Source of the DNA: Pseudomonas lactis | Lineage (GTDB): Bacteria; Pseudomonadota; Gammaproteobacteria; Pseudomonadales; Pseudomonadaceae | Direction of reading: 5' to 3' | Assembly: GCF_001439845.1 (NCBI RefSeq) | Contig: NZ_JYLO01000009.1 | Span: 124,001 to 188,000, forward strand | Length of the DNA: 64,000 bases | The notes under the pieces: generated by a model | The model's input: the letters and a program-made list of their open reading frames with translations, nothing else | Databases searched by the model: none | Told to the model about the DNA's origin: nothing | Translations under genes and position numbers: made by a program | In this document: positions 49,617 through 57,684 of the stretch, piece by piece | Layout: the number at the start of each line of letters is the position of its first letter | How positions within the stretch are numbered: the first letter of the stretch is position 1

Positions 49617-50546
49617 TCAGACAATTCCACGCTGGATCAATAATTGATGGGCCGACAACAGGTCCTCGGCCACGGACAACTCAGGGATGTCCTGGGTTAA
49701 TACGCCCAACTCGGCGTGGTGGATGCACACCGTTGGTCCGGCAATCACCGTGGGGCAACTAATGCCGCCCAACAGTTTGCTGAGTGCCGGCACCTGCAGG
49801 GCCTTGCTCGAATACAGCAGCACCGCACGCGGTTGCAGGTGTTCCACCGCCAGGGCCAGTTCGCCGACCGGCAGCGGCCAATCGAACACTTCCACCGGAC
49901 AATCGGCACTGCTGGCCAGCCAGGCGCTGAGCCACAGGTGGGGTTCCAGGGGCAAGTCGGAATGATTGACCAGCAACAGCGGCGCGCCGTGGAGTTGACG
50001 ATTGTTGTGATAGATCCGTGCGCCGAACTTGCTGCGCAACCAGGACAGGAAGAACACCCGCTCCATCTGCGCGCCGAACTGGCCCTGCCAGCGCTGTTCC
50101 AGCTCGTTGAGCAGCGGCAGCATCAATTGCTCGCACAGGGTGCGCGGCGGGTACAGCGCCATGGCCTGGTTGAACGCGTCATCAACCCGGCGCTCGGCCA
50201 GTTCACTGATGGCACTCACCAAATGCTGGCGCAGGCTCTGCCACTCGTTTTCCATCGGCTCCGGGCTGCCTTGGGCGGAGTCGATCAGCCCTTTGACCTG
50301 GCTGACCGGCACGCCGCGATTGAGCCAGGTGAGAATGGCTTGGATGCGTTGCACATGTTCGGCGCTGAACAACCGATGCCCTTTGGGCGTGCGCTGGGGC
50401 ACGATGAGGCCGTAGCGGCGCTCCCACGCGCGCAGCGTCACCGCATTCACGCCGGTCTGGCGCGCCACCTCGCGGATCGGTAGCCAGCCGTTTTCCAGGG
50501 CCAGGGCGAGGTCTTCGCCGGGTTCGTCGAGCAGGGCAGGTTTCAT
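49617..50546 (-). CDS. MerR-family regulator of the LitR/CarH type, without cobalamin motif
   Basis: A 309-residue protein. The N-terminal MerR winged helix (about 20-90: LPIREVARQTGVNAVTLRAWERRYGLIVPQRTPKGHRLFSAEHVQRI) is followed by a helical and a Rossmann-like part similar to the B12-binding region. The usual cobalamin motifs (W-x9-EH and DxHxxG) are not visible, so it looks like the B12-independent LitR class that P. putida uses together with a short LOV protein for blue light. It should control the operon it sits in through the TGTACA boxes at 51532-51605. Confidence 0.85.
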   Translation of the reverse strand: MKPALLDEPGEDLALALENGWLPIREVARQTGVNAVTLRAWERRYGLIVPQRTPKGHRLFSAEHVQRIQAILTWLNRGVPVSQVKGLIDSAQGSPEPMENEWQSLRQHLVSAISELAERRVDDAFNQAMALYPPRTLCEQLMLPLLNELEQRWQGQFGAQMERVFFLSWLRSKFGARIYHNNRQLHGAPLLLVNHSDLPLEPHLWLSAWLASSADCPVEVFDWPLPVGELALAVEHLQPRAVLLYSSKALQVPALSKLLGGISCPTVIAGPTVCIHHAELGVLTQDIPELSVAEDLLSAHQLLIQRGIV

Positions 50547-50549
50547 GGG

Positions 50550-51509
50550 TTAGATCGCATTACGCAGGCTGAGGTTTTCCGGGTGCGGTTGCAGGTAGGC
50601 CTGCTGCGCGATGTAGCGGTCCGGGTGTTGGCGAAAGTGGTGCTTGAGCAGGGTCAGCGGCACCACCAGTGGCACGATGCCGTGGCGGTATTGGCCGATG
50701 ACGGTCTGCATTTCCTGTTTGTCATCGGCACTGATGGCCTGCTTGAGGTAGCCGCTGATGTGTTGCAGCACATTGGTATGGGTGCCGCGAGTCGCGCATT
50801 TTTTCAGGCCCGCCATCAGTTCGCTGAAATAGCCGTCGGCCAACGCTGGCAGGTCAATGCCTTTGCCCATGCTGCCGAGCAAGTGGCCCAGGCTTTTGTA
50901 ATGCGCCGGGCTGTGGGCCATCAGCAGGTATTTGTAGCGCGAGTGAAACGTCAGCAAGCGGTGACGGGTAAGCCCGTCGGCCATTAGTTGCTGCCAACTG
51001 GCGTACACGAATACGCGGGTGAGGAAGTTTTCCCGCAGCACCGGGTCGTTCAGGCGACCGTCTTCTTCCACCGGCAGGTTGGGGTGGCGAGCACAAAACG
51101 CCTGGGCGTAAATGCCGCGCCCGCCACCGTCGACGGGCGTGCCGTTGTCGCGGTAGACCTTGACCCGCTCCAGGCCGCAGGACGGTGACTTTTGCATGAA
51201 GATGTAGCCGCACAGGTCGGTATGTTCCCGGGCCATTTGCTGGCCGTAGTCGTCCAGTGGCTGCGTGACATTGAGCGCGGGGTTTACGCTGCCCACAGCC
51301 TGCGGATGGTCGGGGTCACCGACCAGGCGGATTGCTTGCCGAGGAATGCCCAGGCCGATGGCAACTTCAGGACACAACGGGACAAAATCGAAATAGTCAC
51401 TGAGGGTCTGGCTGCATAGCAGGGACTGTTTATGACCGCCATTGAAGCGCACGTTCTCACCCAGAAGGCAGGCGCTGATGGCGATCTTCGGTTTCACATG
51501 GCTGGACAT
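50550..51509 (-). CDS. rudS: TudS-DUF1722 fusion (RudS-like tRNA 4-thiouridine desulfidase)
   Basis: A 319-residue protein joining DUF523/TudS (about 1-155) with DUF1722/YbgA (about 170-300). The three conserved Cys for the [4Fe-4S] cluster are C14 (ISACLLGENVRFNGG), C46 (PLCPEVAIGLGIPR) and C111 (KSPSCGLERVKVY). Fusions of this build in Pseudomonas were described as RudS, removing sulfur from 4-thiouridine in tRNA, a near-UV photosensor base. That suits its place at the head of a photolyase operon. The ATG at 51509 was chosen for its AGAGG at seven bases. The function is by family, not proven here. Confidence 0.82.
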   Translation of the reverse strand: MSSHVKPKIAISACLLGENVRFNGGHKQSLLCSQTLSDYFDFVPLCPEVAIGLGIPRQAIRLVGDPDHPQAVGSVNPALNVTQPLDDYGQQMAREHTDLCGYIFMQKSPSCGLERVKVYRDNGTPVDGGGRGIYAQAFCARHPNLPVEEDGRLNDPVLRENFLTRVFVYASWQQLMADGLTRHRLLTFHSRYKYLLMAHSPAHYKSLGHLLGSMGKGIDLPALADGYFSELMAGLKKCATRGTHTNVLQHISGYLKQAISADDKQEMQTVIGQYRHGIVPLVVPLTLLKHHFRQHPDRYIAQQAYLQPHPENLSLRNAI

Positions 51510-51531
51510 AAGCAAACCTCTGCAAGAATCC

Positions 51532-51605
51532 TGTACAAGCTACAAAGCTTGTACAACTAAATCTCATCATAGGCTCGATGTTGTACAAGTCAAATAATTT
51601 GTACA
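51532..51605 (-). promoter_or_regulatory. Four TGTACA boxes upstream of the photolyase operon
   Basis: TGTACA is found at 51532-51537, 51550-51555, 51582-51587 and 51600-51605. The first two and the last two are 18 bp apart each, forming two equal pairs. TGTACA half-sites are what I recall for CarH/LitR operators. The boxes lie between the rudS start and the Trp-rich protein gene, so they are the probable operator of the MerR/LitR regulator encoded in the operon. Confidence 0.7.
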
Positions 51606-51621
51606 GGTTTGTGCGGCCGCG

Positions 51622-51837
51622 TTATTTCCAGCCGATTTTCCAGTCCTCAGCGTTTTTCAACGTCTCCCAGGGCAGGCGTTCAGCGCGCCGGGTGAGGATG
51701 GCTTGCAGTTCGATGTCCAGCACCGTGCCCTCTTCGTCACGGAACAACTCGGTGACCAGGAAGTGTTTTTCCTTGTGGCGAGGATGAGCTGCCGTCCATT
51801 TTGACAGCAGCAGTTTGGCGGGGTTGATGCGGTTCAT
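51622..51837 (-). CDS. TIGR02450-type Trp-rich small protein
   Basis: A 71-residue protein with conserved Trp residues (LLLSKWTAAHPRHKEKHFLVTELFRD...ERLPWETLKNAEDWKIGWK). The start at 51837 was chosen because it matches relatives and overlaps the renalase stop by four bases. Family members are often found next to photolyases and light-responsive genes. Function unknown. Confidence 0.86.
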   Translation of the reverse strand: MNRINPAKLLLSKWTAAHPRHKEKHFLVTELFRDEEGTVLDIELQAILTRRAERLPWETLKNAEDWKIGWK

Positions 51838-52820
51838 TGCAGGTGCTCGATCAAGCGTCGTGCCGCTTCCTGGCCACTGAGCCAGGCACCTTCCACCCGA
51901 CCGGACAGGCACCAGTCGCCGCAAACGAACAAGCCCAGGTCGGCGTCGGCCAGCACACCGAACTCATGGCTGCTGGAGGGGCGTGCGTAGAGCCAGCGAT
52001 GCGCCAGGCTGAACGACGGCGCGGGCATGGCGCTGTGCAGCAATTCGGCAAAGGCGCCGTGCAGGTGTTCGATCACCGCTTCCTTGGACAGGTCCAGATG
52101 GGCCTTGCTCCAGGCGCTGGTGGCGTGCAGTACCCAGGTGTCGAGGGTGGTATCGCGCCCGGGCTTGCTGCGGTTGCGCGCCAGCCAGTCGAGGGGGCTG
52201 TCTTGCACGAAGCAGCCCTCCATCGGCGTATCCAGGGGCTTGTCGAACGCCAGGGCGATGGTCCAGGTCGGGTCCATTTTCACCCCGGCGGCGGCGCTCG
52301 CGAGCTTGGGCGCGGCGGCCAGCAGGGCGGTGGCTTGGGGCGCCGGCGTGGCAATGATCACGTGACTGAAAGGGCCGTGATTGCCGCCGTCCGCGTCGAG
52401 CAGGTTCCAATGCTGCGTGCCCTGGAAGACTTCGGTGATGCGGCAACCGAACTCCACCGGCAAGTCGTCGAGCAGGGCGCGAGTGATGGCGCTCATGCGC
52501 GGCGTGCCCACCCAGCGGATCTGCTCATCGGGGGACGGCGTCAATTGCCCGGACTTGAAGTTATACAGCTGGGGCTTCCACTGCTCGGCCCAGCCGTTGC
52601 TCTGCCAGCGCTGCACTTCGTTGACGAAGCGCCGGTCGCGGGCGGTGAAATATTGCGCGCCCATGTCCAGCGCGCCGGCGTCGCTGCGCTTGCTGGACAT
52701 GCGGCCACCGCTGCCGCGGCTTTTATCGAAAAGTTGTACTGCGTGCCCGGCGTCTTGTAACGCTCGGGCGGCGGAGAGACCGGCGATGCCGGTACCAATG
52801 ATCGCGATGGGAACAGTCAT
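51834..52820 (-). CDS. Bacterial renalase-type FAD oxidase
   Basis: A 328-residue flavoprotein with IAIIGTGIAGLSAARALQDAGHAVQLFDKSRGSGGRMSSKR, ALDMGAQYFTARDRRF and the C-terminal VCGDWCLSGRVEGAWLSGQEAA. It strongly resembles the structurally studied renalase of P. syringae pv. phaseolicola, which oxidises aberrant 2- and 6-dihydro forms of NAD(P)H back to NAD(P)+. A TGTACA element (52870-52875) lies upstream, so it may belong to the light-type regulon; this is inference. Confidence 0.88.
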   Translation of the reverse strand: MTVPIAIIGTGIAGLSAARALQDAGHAVQLFDKSRGSGGRMSSKRSDAGALDMGAQYFTARDRRFVNEVQRWQSNGWAEQWKPQLYNFKSGQLTPSPDEQIRWVGTPRMSAITRALLDDLPVEFGCRITEVFQGTQHWNLLDADGGNHGPFSHVIIATPAPQATALLAAAPKLASAAAGVKMDPTWTIALAFDKPLDTPMEGCFVQDSPLDWLARNRSKPGRDTTLDTWVLHATSAWSKAHLDLSKEAVIEHLHGAFAELLHSAMPAPSFSLAHRWLYARPSSSHEFGVLADADLGLFVCGDWCLSGRVEGAWLSGQEAARRLIEHLQ

Positions 52821-52869
52821 GGGAGGCCTCGTTTTACCGTTGGGTACAGACTACGCCGACACCAATAGC

Positions 52870-52893
52870 TGTACAATATTGTTTTTTGGTATA
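52870..52893 (-). promoter_or_regulatory. Possible single LitR-type box before the renalase gene
   Basis: TGTACA at 52870-52875 with a degenerate partner GGTATA 18 bp away at 52888-52893, the same spacing as the pairs at 51532-51605. The partner is poor, so this is a tentative member of the same operator family. Confidence 0.35.
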
Positions 52894-53032
52894 AGTTTTG
52901 GCGTGCCTGATTGTGTGGCGTGACCTATGGTTAAGCTAAGGCTTAAACCCCCGTCACGCTCCATTATCAAATTGATCCCTGCTTATAAAATAGACCAGTG
53001 AGCGGCGGCGAACGTTACATGAGGAGAGTCCC

Positions 53033-53932
53033 ATGCATATTTTGCTGACCGGCGGTACCGGCTTGATCGGTCGCCAACTCTGCAAGCACTGGCTCGCACA
53101 AGGCCATCGCCTGACGGTGTGGAGCCGGCAACCGGAAACGGTCGCCCAGGTGTGTGGTGCGCAGGTGCTCGGGGTGGCGCGTTTGCAAGAGGTGATTGGC
53201 GCGGTGGACGCGGTAGTCAACCTGGCAGGCGCGCCTATCGCCGACCGGCCTTGGACCCACAAGCGCAAGGCGTTGCTGTGGAGCAGTCGCATTCACCTCA
53301 CCGAAACCTTGCTGGCCTGGATGGAAAGTCTGGAGCAGAAACCGGCGGTGCTGATCTCCGGTTCTGCGGTGGGTTGGTACGGCGACGGCGGCGAGCGCGA
53401 ACTGACCGAAGCCAGCGGCCCGGTGCTGGATGACTTCCCCAGCCAGTTGTGTATCGCCTGGGAGGAAACCGCCCAGCGTGCCGAAGCCTTGGGCATTCGT
53501 GTGGTGCTGGTGCGTACGGGGTTGGTGCTGTCTGCCGAGGGCGGCTTTTTGTCGCGCCTGCTGCTGCCGTTCAAACTGGCGCTGGGCGGGCCGATTGGCA
53601 ATGGGCGGCAGTGGATGCCCTGGGTGCATATCAAGGATCAAATCGCCCTGATTGATTTTCTTCTGCACAAGCAAGACGCCAACGGTCCTTATAATGCCTG
53701 CGCGCCACACCCGGTGCGCAACCGCGAATTTGCCAAGACCCTGGGCCAGGTGCTGCACCGCCCGGCGTTCATGCCGATGCCGGCATTTGCGTTGAAGGTT
53801 GGCCTGGGCGAGTTGTCCGGCTTGTTGCTGGGTGGGCAAAAGGCTTTGCCTGAACGGCTGCAAGCCGCAGGTTTCACTTTCCAGTTCACTGAGTTGCGTG
53901 CGGCTCTGGACGACTTGTCCAGCCGCCTCTAA
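53033..53932 (+). CDS. TIGR01777-family SDR epimerase (YfcH-like)
   Basis: A 299-residue extended SDR with MHILLTGGTGLIGRQLCKHWLAQGHRLTVWSR, VVNLAGAPIADRPWTHKRKALLWSSRIHLTETL and SGSAVGWYGDGGERELTE, and the C-terminal DUF1731 (LGQVLHRPAFMPMPAFALKVGLGELSGLLLGGQKALPERL). Relatives include E. coli YfcH and plant SulA-like cell-division proteins. Biochemical role unknown. It is 14 bases from hemH and probably co-transcribed. Confidence 0.9.
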   Translation: MHILLTGGTGLIGRQLCKHWLAQGHRLTVWSRQPETVAQVCGAQVLGVARLQEVIGAVDAVVNLAGAPIADRPWTHKRKALLWSSRIHLTETLLAWMESLEQKPAVLISGSAVGWYGDGGERELTEASGPVLDDFPSQLCIAWEETAQRAEALGIRVVLVRTGLVLSAEGGFLSRLLLPFKLALGGPIGNGRQWMPWVHIKDQIALIDFLLHKQDANGPYNACAPHPVRNREFAKTLGQVLHRPAFMPMPAFALKVGLGELSGLLLGGQKALPERLQAAGFTFQFTELRAALDDLSSRL

Positions 53933-53946
53933 AGATAGGATGTTGC

Positions 53947-54972
53947 ATGACCGATCACGCGTTGTTACTGGTCAACCTGGGTTCGCCAAAGTCCACTTCA
54001 GTGGCCGATGTGCGCAGCTACCTCAATCAGTTCCTGATGGACCCTTATGTGATCGACTTGCCGTGGCCGGTGCGGCGCTTGCTGGTGTCGCTGATCCTGA
54101 TCAAGCGCCCCGAGCAATCGGCCCATGCCTATGCGTCGATCTGGTGGGACGAGGGTTCGCCGCTGGTGGTGCTGAGCCGCCGCCTGCAACAGCAGATGAC
54201 TGCGCAGTGGACCCAGGGCCCGGTGGAACTGGCGATGCGTTATGGCGAGCCGTCCCTGGAAACGGTCCTGACACGCCTGGCCGCCCAGGGTATTCAAAAA
54301 ATCACACTGGCGCCGTTGTACCCGCAGTTTGCCGACAGCACCGTCACCACGGTGATAGAGGAAGCCAAGCGAGTGGTGCGCGACAAGCAACTGAATGTGC
54401 AGTTTTCGATCCTGCAACCGTTCTACGATCAGCCCGAATACCTGGATGCGCTGGCGGCGAGTGTGCGCTCTTATGTAGAGCAGGATTACGATCACTTGCT
54501 GCTCAGTTTCCATGGTTTGCCTGAGCGTCACCTGACCAAGCTCGACCCTACTGGCCAGCACTGCTTCAAGGACGCCGATTGCTGCAAGAACGCATCCCCC
54601 GAGGTGCTTGCCACCTGTTATCGCGCGCAGTGCTTCAGCGTGGCGCGGGACGTGGCCGCGCGGTTGGGTTTGCCGGAGGGTAAATGGTCGGTGGCGTTCC
54701 AGTCCCGCCTGGGCCGGGCCAAGTGGATCGAACCCTACACCGAGGCGCGCCTTGAGGCATTGGCCCAGCAAGGCGTGAAGAAGCTGCTGGTGATGTGCCC
54801 GGCGTTTGTCGCCGATTGCATTGAGACGTTGGAGGAAATTGGTGATCGCGGTCGCGAGCAATTTTGTGAAGCGGGGGGGGAGGAGTTGGTGTTGGTGCCT
54901 TGTCTGAATGATGAGCCGCAGTGGGCGGCGGCGCTTAATACCCTGTGCGAGCGGGCGCCGGTTGCCTTGTAA
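53947..54972 (+). CDS. hemH: Ferrochelatase
   Basis: A 341-residue enzyme inserting iron into protoporphyrin IX. Motifs: LLVNLGSPKSTSVADVRSYLNQFLMDPYVIDLPW, PLYPQFADSTVTTVI, LLSFHGLPERHLTKLDPTG and FQSRLGRAKWIEPYTEARLEALAQQGVKKLLVMCPAFVADCIETLEEI. Several Cys lie in the segment HCFKDADCCKNASPEVLATCYRAQC, which may hold an iron-sulfur cluster as in some relatives. Near the C-terminus a run of eight G (54873-54880) is part of the code. Confidence 0.95.
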   Translation: MTDHALLLVNLGSPKSTSVADVRSYLNQFLMDPYVIDLPWPVRRLLVSLILIKRPEQSAHAYASIWWDEGSPLVVLSRRLQQQMTAQWTQGPVELAMRYGEPSLETVLTRLAAQGIQKITLAPLYPQFADSTVTTVIEEAKRVVRDKQLNVQFSILQPFYDQPEYLDALAASVRSYVEQDYDHLLLSFHGLPERHLTKLDPTGQHCFKDADCCKNASPEVLATCYRAQCFSVARDVAARLGLPEGKWSVAFQSRLGRAKWIEPYTEARLEALAQQGVKKLLVMCPAFVADCIETLEEIGDRGREQFCEAGGEELVLVPCLNDEPQWAAALNTLCERAPVAL

Positions 54973-55062
54973 TCGAGGCCTGGGGTGACCCAATTGTGGG
55001 AGCTGGCTTGCCTGCGATGGCGGCCTGCCAACCGACGCTTCTCTACCTGACCCCCCGCGATC

Positions 55063-55094
55063 AACCTGTGGGAGCGGGCTTGCTCGCGAAGGCG
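55063..55094. repeat. Single REP (GTGGGAGCGGGCTTGCTCGCG)
   Basis: CCTGTGGGAGCGGGCTTGCTCGCGAAGGCGG, a hybrid of the two REP families in this window, standing as a single copy in the repeat-rich stretch downstream of hemH. Confidence 0.75.
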
Positions 55095-55251
55095 GCCTGG
55101 CAGTCAACACAGTTGGATAGTGTACATATCCATTGCTGCGGTAACGGCCACCTAGGGTTCCGCTCTGACAGCGGGTCACTTTTGGAAGGACCCAAAAGTA
55201 ACCAAAAGGTCCTCGCCCCACCACTCGGCACCTCGCCTAGGCTCGGTGTGC

Positions 55252-55358
55252 CCGAACGCAGGCTTGAATCCGTGGGCCGCCGCCACGCGCCATCCATGGC
55301 GCGGGGCGGCTAACCCGGCGTCCTGCCGGGTTAACCACGAATTCAAGCCTGCGTTCGG
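55252..55358. repeat. Inverted-repeat element with nested hairpin
   Basis: CCGAACGCAGGCTTGAAT (55252-55269) and its exact complement (55341-55358) enclose about 70 bases with a second stem TAACCCGGC-GTCCT-GCCGGGTTA (55312-55334). It is part of a dispersed Pseudomonas repeat. Transcribed, it would fold into a long double hairpin. Confidence 0.75.
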
Positions 55359-55478
55359 CCAGCGTGGTTTGACGGGGCGCCTGAGATCAAAAGCAGATCA
55401 AGATCAAGAGCGGCTCGCTTCGCATCGTGGTTACCTATGGCCATCGCAGGCAAGCCAGCTCCCACAATTTGACTGTAT

Positions 55479-57572
55479 TTACAGATTAAGGGTCAGGCTA
55501 ACCGTGAAGTTGCGCGGCTCTCCGGGGTTGACCCAATAGTTGCTGTAGGACCGCTCGTAGTACTTTTCATTGAACAGGTTGTTGAGGTTCAGCCCCACCG
55601 TCACGTTCTGCGTGGCCTTGTAATGGGCCAGCAAATCCACGGTGTGGTAGGCGGGCAGTTCGAAGCCTGTGCCGGCTTCGCCTGAGCGGTCACCTACATA
55701 GGTGAACGCTGCGCCCAGGTCTGAGCCACGTAACGCGCCGTCCTGGAATTCATACACGCCCAACACACTGCCGCTGCGCTTGGCCACGCCGAGAATGCGG
55801 CTGCCCGTGGGGATGGTTTTGTCGCCCTTGGTTACTTCGGCGTCGATGTAGGCCAAGGCGCCGATCACGCGCACGGCGTCGGTCACTTGCCCGGTTACTT
55901 GCAGGTCGAAGCCCTGGCTGCGGGCCTTGCCCATGGCGCGGTTGAGGTTGGTCGCCGGATCCAGGGTCAGCACGTTTTCCTTTTCGATATGAAAGGCCGC
56001 AAGCGTAGCGCTGAGGCGGTCGTCAAACAGCTCGCTTTTGATTCCCACCTCGTAACCCACGCCTTCTTCGGGCTTGAAGGACTTGCCGCCGGCATCCAGG
56101 CCGCTATTGGGCTTGAACGAGGTGGAGGCGTTAGCAAACACGCCGACTTCTGGCGTGAGCTGGTAGAGCAGGCCGGCACGTTGAGTGAAGGCGTCGTGGG
56201 TTTGGCGGCTCTTGGCGTGGTTGCGGGTGAAGTCGTCGGTGCTTTGTTCGAAGTGTTCCAAGCGCGCACCGATCATGCCGCGCAGGCGGTCGGTGAAGAT
56301 GATCTGGTCTTGCAGGTTCAGCGCGTGGCTTTTGGTTTGTTCGAAGAAGTCGGTGCCGGAGCGTTTGCCGTTGGGTTTGGGCTGGCCGTACACCGGCTTG
56401 TAGATGTCGATGGGATAGTCCCCAGCGATCGCCGTCACACGCTCTTTCTTGCGGTAATCCTCGTATTCGGTACCGATCAACAGTTCGTGTTGCCAACTGC
56501 CTATATCGAACACCCCGCGCAGTTCCAACTGGGTGATGCTGTCGTGCCAACCGGTGGAGCGTTCACGGTAACGGCGGTTGACGCTGTGGCCGTCTGGGTT
56601 CAGCGCACGGCTTTCCGAAGCATCGCCCCACAGGCTGCCCTGTTTGTAATGACTGGCCAGACGCAGTTTCCAGGCGTCGTTGAGGTGGTGTTCCAATGCC
56701 GCCTGAATGCGGTTGTTGTGGTTGCGGATATTGCCGTCGTTGGGCTCGCCGAGGAAGGTGGAATGGGACATGCCGGTATTGGCGACGATGCCTCGGTCGA
56801 AGGTGGAGCTGTGACGCACGAACTCGCTTTCCACCAGCAGGGTGGTGTCCGGGTCCAACTGCCAACTGAAGGAGGGCGCGACGAACACGCGCTTGGCGTC
56901 GACGTGATCGCGAAAGCTGTGGTTGTCTTCAACGGCCAGATTCACCCGCGTCAGCACACGCCCCTCGCTGTCCAGCGGCGTATTCACATCCAGCGCCGTG
57001 CGGTAGCGGTCCCAACTGCCGGCGCTGGTCTGCAGCGTGGTGAAGGCCTCGGGCTGGGGTTTCTTGGTGACGATGTTCACCGTGCCGCCGGGATCGCCAC
57101 GCCCGTACAGGCTGGCGGCGGGGCCCTTGAGCACCTCAATGCGTTCGATATTCGCCGCGTCCGGGGTACTGGGGTAACCGCGGTTGGCGCTGAAACCATC
57201 CTGGTAGAACTCGGACGTGGTGAAGCCGCGCACGCTGTATTCGTAGAGGGTCAGGCCGCCGAAGTTGTTTTGCTTGGACACACCGCCGGCGAATTCCAGG
57301 GCGCGTTCCACGCTGGTACTGCCCAAGTCCTTGAGCACCGTGGCCGGAATCACGCTGATCGACTGCGGGATGTCGCGCAAGGCCGTGTCGGTCTTGGTCG
57401 CACTGGCAGAGCGGGTGGCACGGTAGCCGTCGACCGGACCGGTGGCGGATTCATAGGCGTCGGAAGTGACGCTGATGGTGTCCAGCTCCAGGGTGTTTTC
57501 TTCGGCGTAGGCAGGGTCGAGCAGCAAACCCAGGGCCAGGCCGGCCAAGGGCACAAACTTTCGAGACGGCAT
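55479..57572 (-). CDS. TonB-dependent siderophore receptor
   Basis: A 697-residue outer-membrane receptor with signal peptide (MPSRKFVPLAGLALGLLLDPAYA), TonB-box region (LDTISVTSDA), plug domain (about 45-160: DIPQSISVIPATVLKDLGSTSVERALEFAGGVS, RIEVLKGPAASLYGRGDPGGTVNIVTKKP) and a 22-strand barrel. The STN signalling domain is missing, so it does not drive an ECF sigma factor. The siderophore is not clear; ferrichrome or catecholate types are candidates. Start 57572 was preferred to 57587 because it begins the signal peptide. A Fur box lies upstream. Confidence 0.92.
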   Translation of the reverse strand: MPSRKFVPLAGLALGLLLDPAYAEENTLELDTISVTSDAYESATGPVDGYRATRSASATKTDTALRDIPQSISVIPATVLKDLGSTSVERALEFAGGVSKQNNFGGLTLYEYSVRGFTTSEFYQDGFSANRGYPSTPDAANIERIEVLKGPAASLYGRGDPGGTVNIVTKKPQPEAFTTLQTSAGSWDRYRTALDVNTPLDSEGRVLTRVNLAVEDNHSFRDHVDAKRVFVAPSFSWQLDPDTTLLVESEFVRHSSTFDRGIVANTGMSHSTFLGEPNDGNIRNHNNRIQAALEHHLNDAWKLRLASHYKQGSLWGDASESRALNPDGHSVNRRYRERSTGWHDSITQLELRGVFDIGSWQHELLIGTEYEDYRKKERVTAIAGDYPIDIYKPVYGQPKPNGKRSGTDFFEQTKSHALNLQDQIIFTDRLRGMIGARLEHFEQSTDDFTRNHAKSRQTHDAFTQRAGLLYQLTPEVGVFANASTSFKPNSGLDAGGKSFKPEEGVGYEVGIKSELFDDRLSATLAAFHIEKENVLTLDPATNLNRAMGKARSQGFDLQVTGQVTDAVRVIGALAYIDAEVTKGDKTIPTGSRILGVAKRSGSVLGVYEFQDGALRGSDLGAAFTYVGDRSGEAGTGFELPAYHTVDLLAHYKATQNVTVGLNLNNLFNEKYYERSYSNYWVNPGEPRNFTVSLTLNL

Positions 57573-57602
57573 GATAGAGCGTTCCAATAGCGATATTGAA
57601 AC

Positions 57603-57632
57603 AATATAACATGCCTAATGAGAATGAATCGC
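57603..57632 (-). promoter_or_regulatory. Fur box and -10 element of the siderophore receptor
   Basis: Minus strand CGATTCATTCTCATTAGG (57615-57632) resembles the Fur consensus GATAATGATTATCATTATC in its ATTCATTCTCATT half, and TATATT (about 57603-57608) follows as -10. The placement before a siderophore receptor supports iron repression. Confidence 0.65.
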
Positions 57633-57684
57633 TAAGAAATATGGCCTTACAAGCGCCCGTGAACGGGCGCTTGGGTCGCGACGG

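Larger units (their letters stand above)
54993..55469. repeat. REPIN with a longer insert
   Basis: The left edge (ATTGTGGGAGCTGGCTTGCC continuing TGCGATGG) and right edge (CCATCGCAGGCAAGCC continuing AGCTCCCACAAT) are a perfect inverted pair of 28 bases. Instead of the usual 30-40-base spacer they enclose about 420 bases, including a second-family REP and a separate inverted-repeat element. Confidence 0.75.
54973..55478. other. Repeat-rich intergenic region between hemH and the siderophore receptor
   Basis: About 500 bases without a gene. It has inverted REP copies at both edges (54993-55022 and 55440-55469), a REP of the other family at 55063-55094, and between them a longer repetitive unit known from many fluorescent pseudomonads (starting around GGTTCCGCTCTGACAGCGGG) with an 18-bp inverted repeat (55252-55269 / 55341-55358) and a TAACCCGGC hairpin. 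Nothing coding is supported. Confidence 0.75.

Noticed and set aside
55887..57590. A 567-codon plus-strand frame opposite the siderophore receptor
   Set aside because: Antisense shadow of a clear TonB-receptor gene; no domain, no ribosome site.
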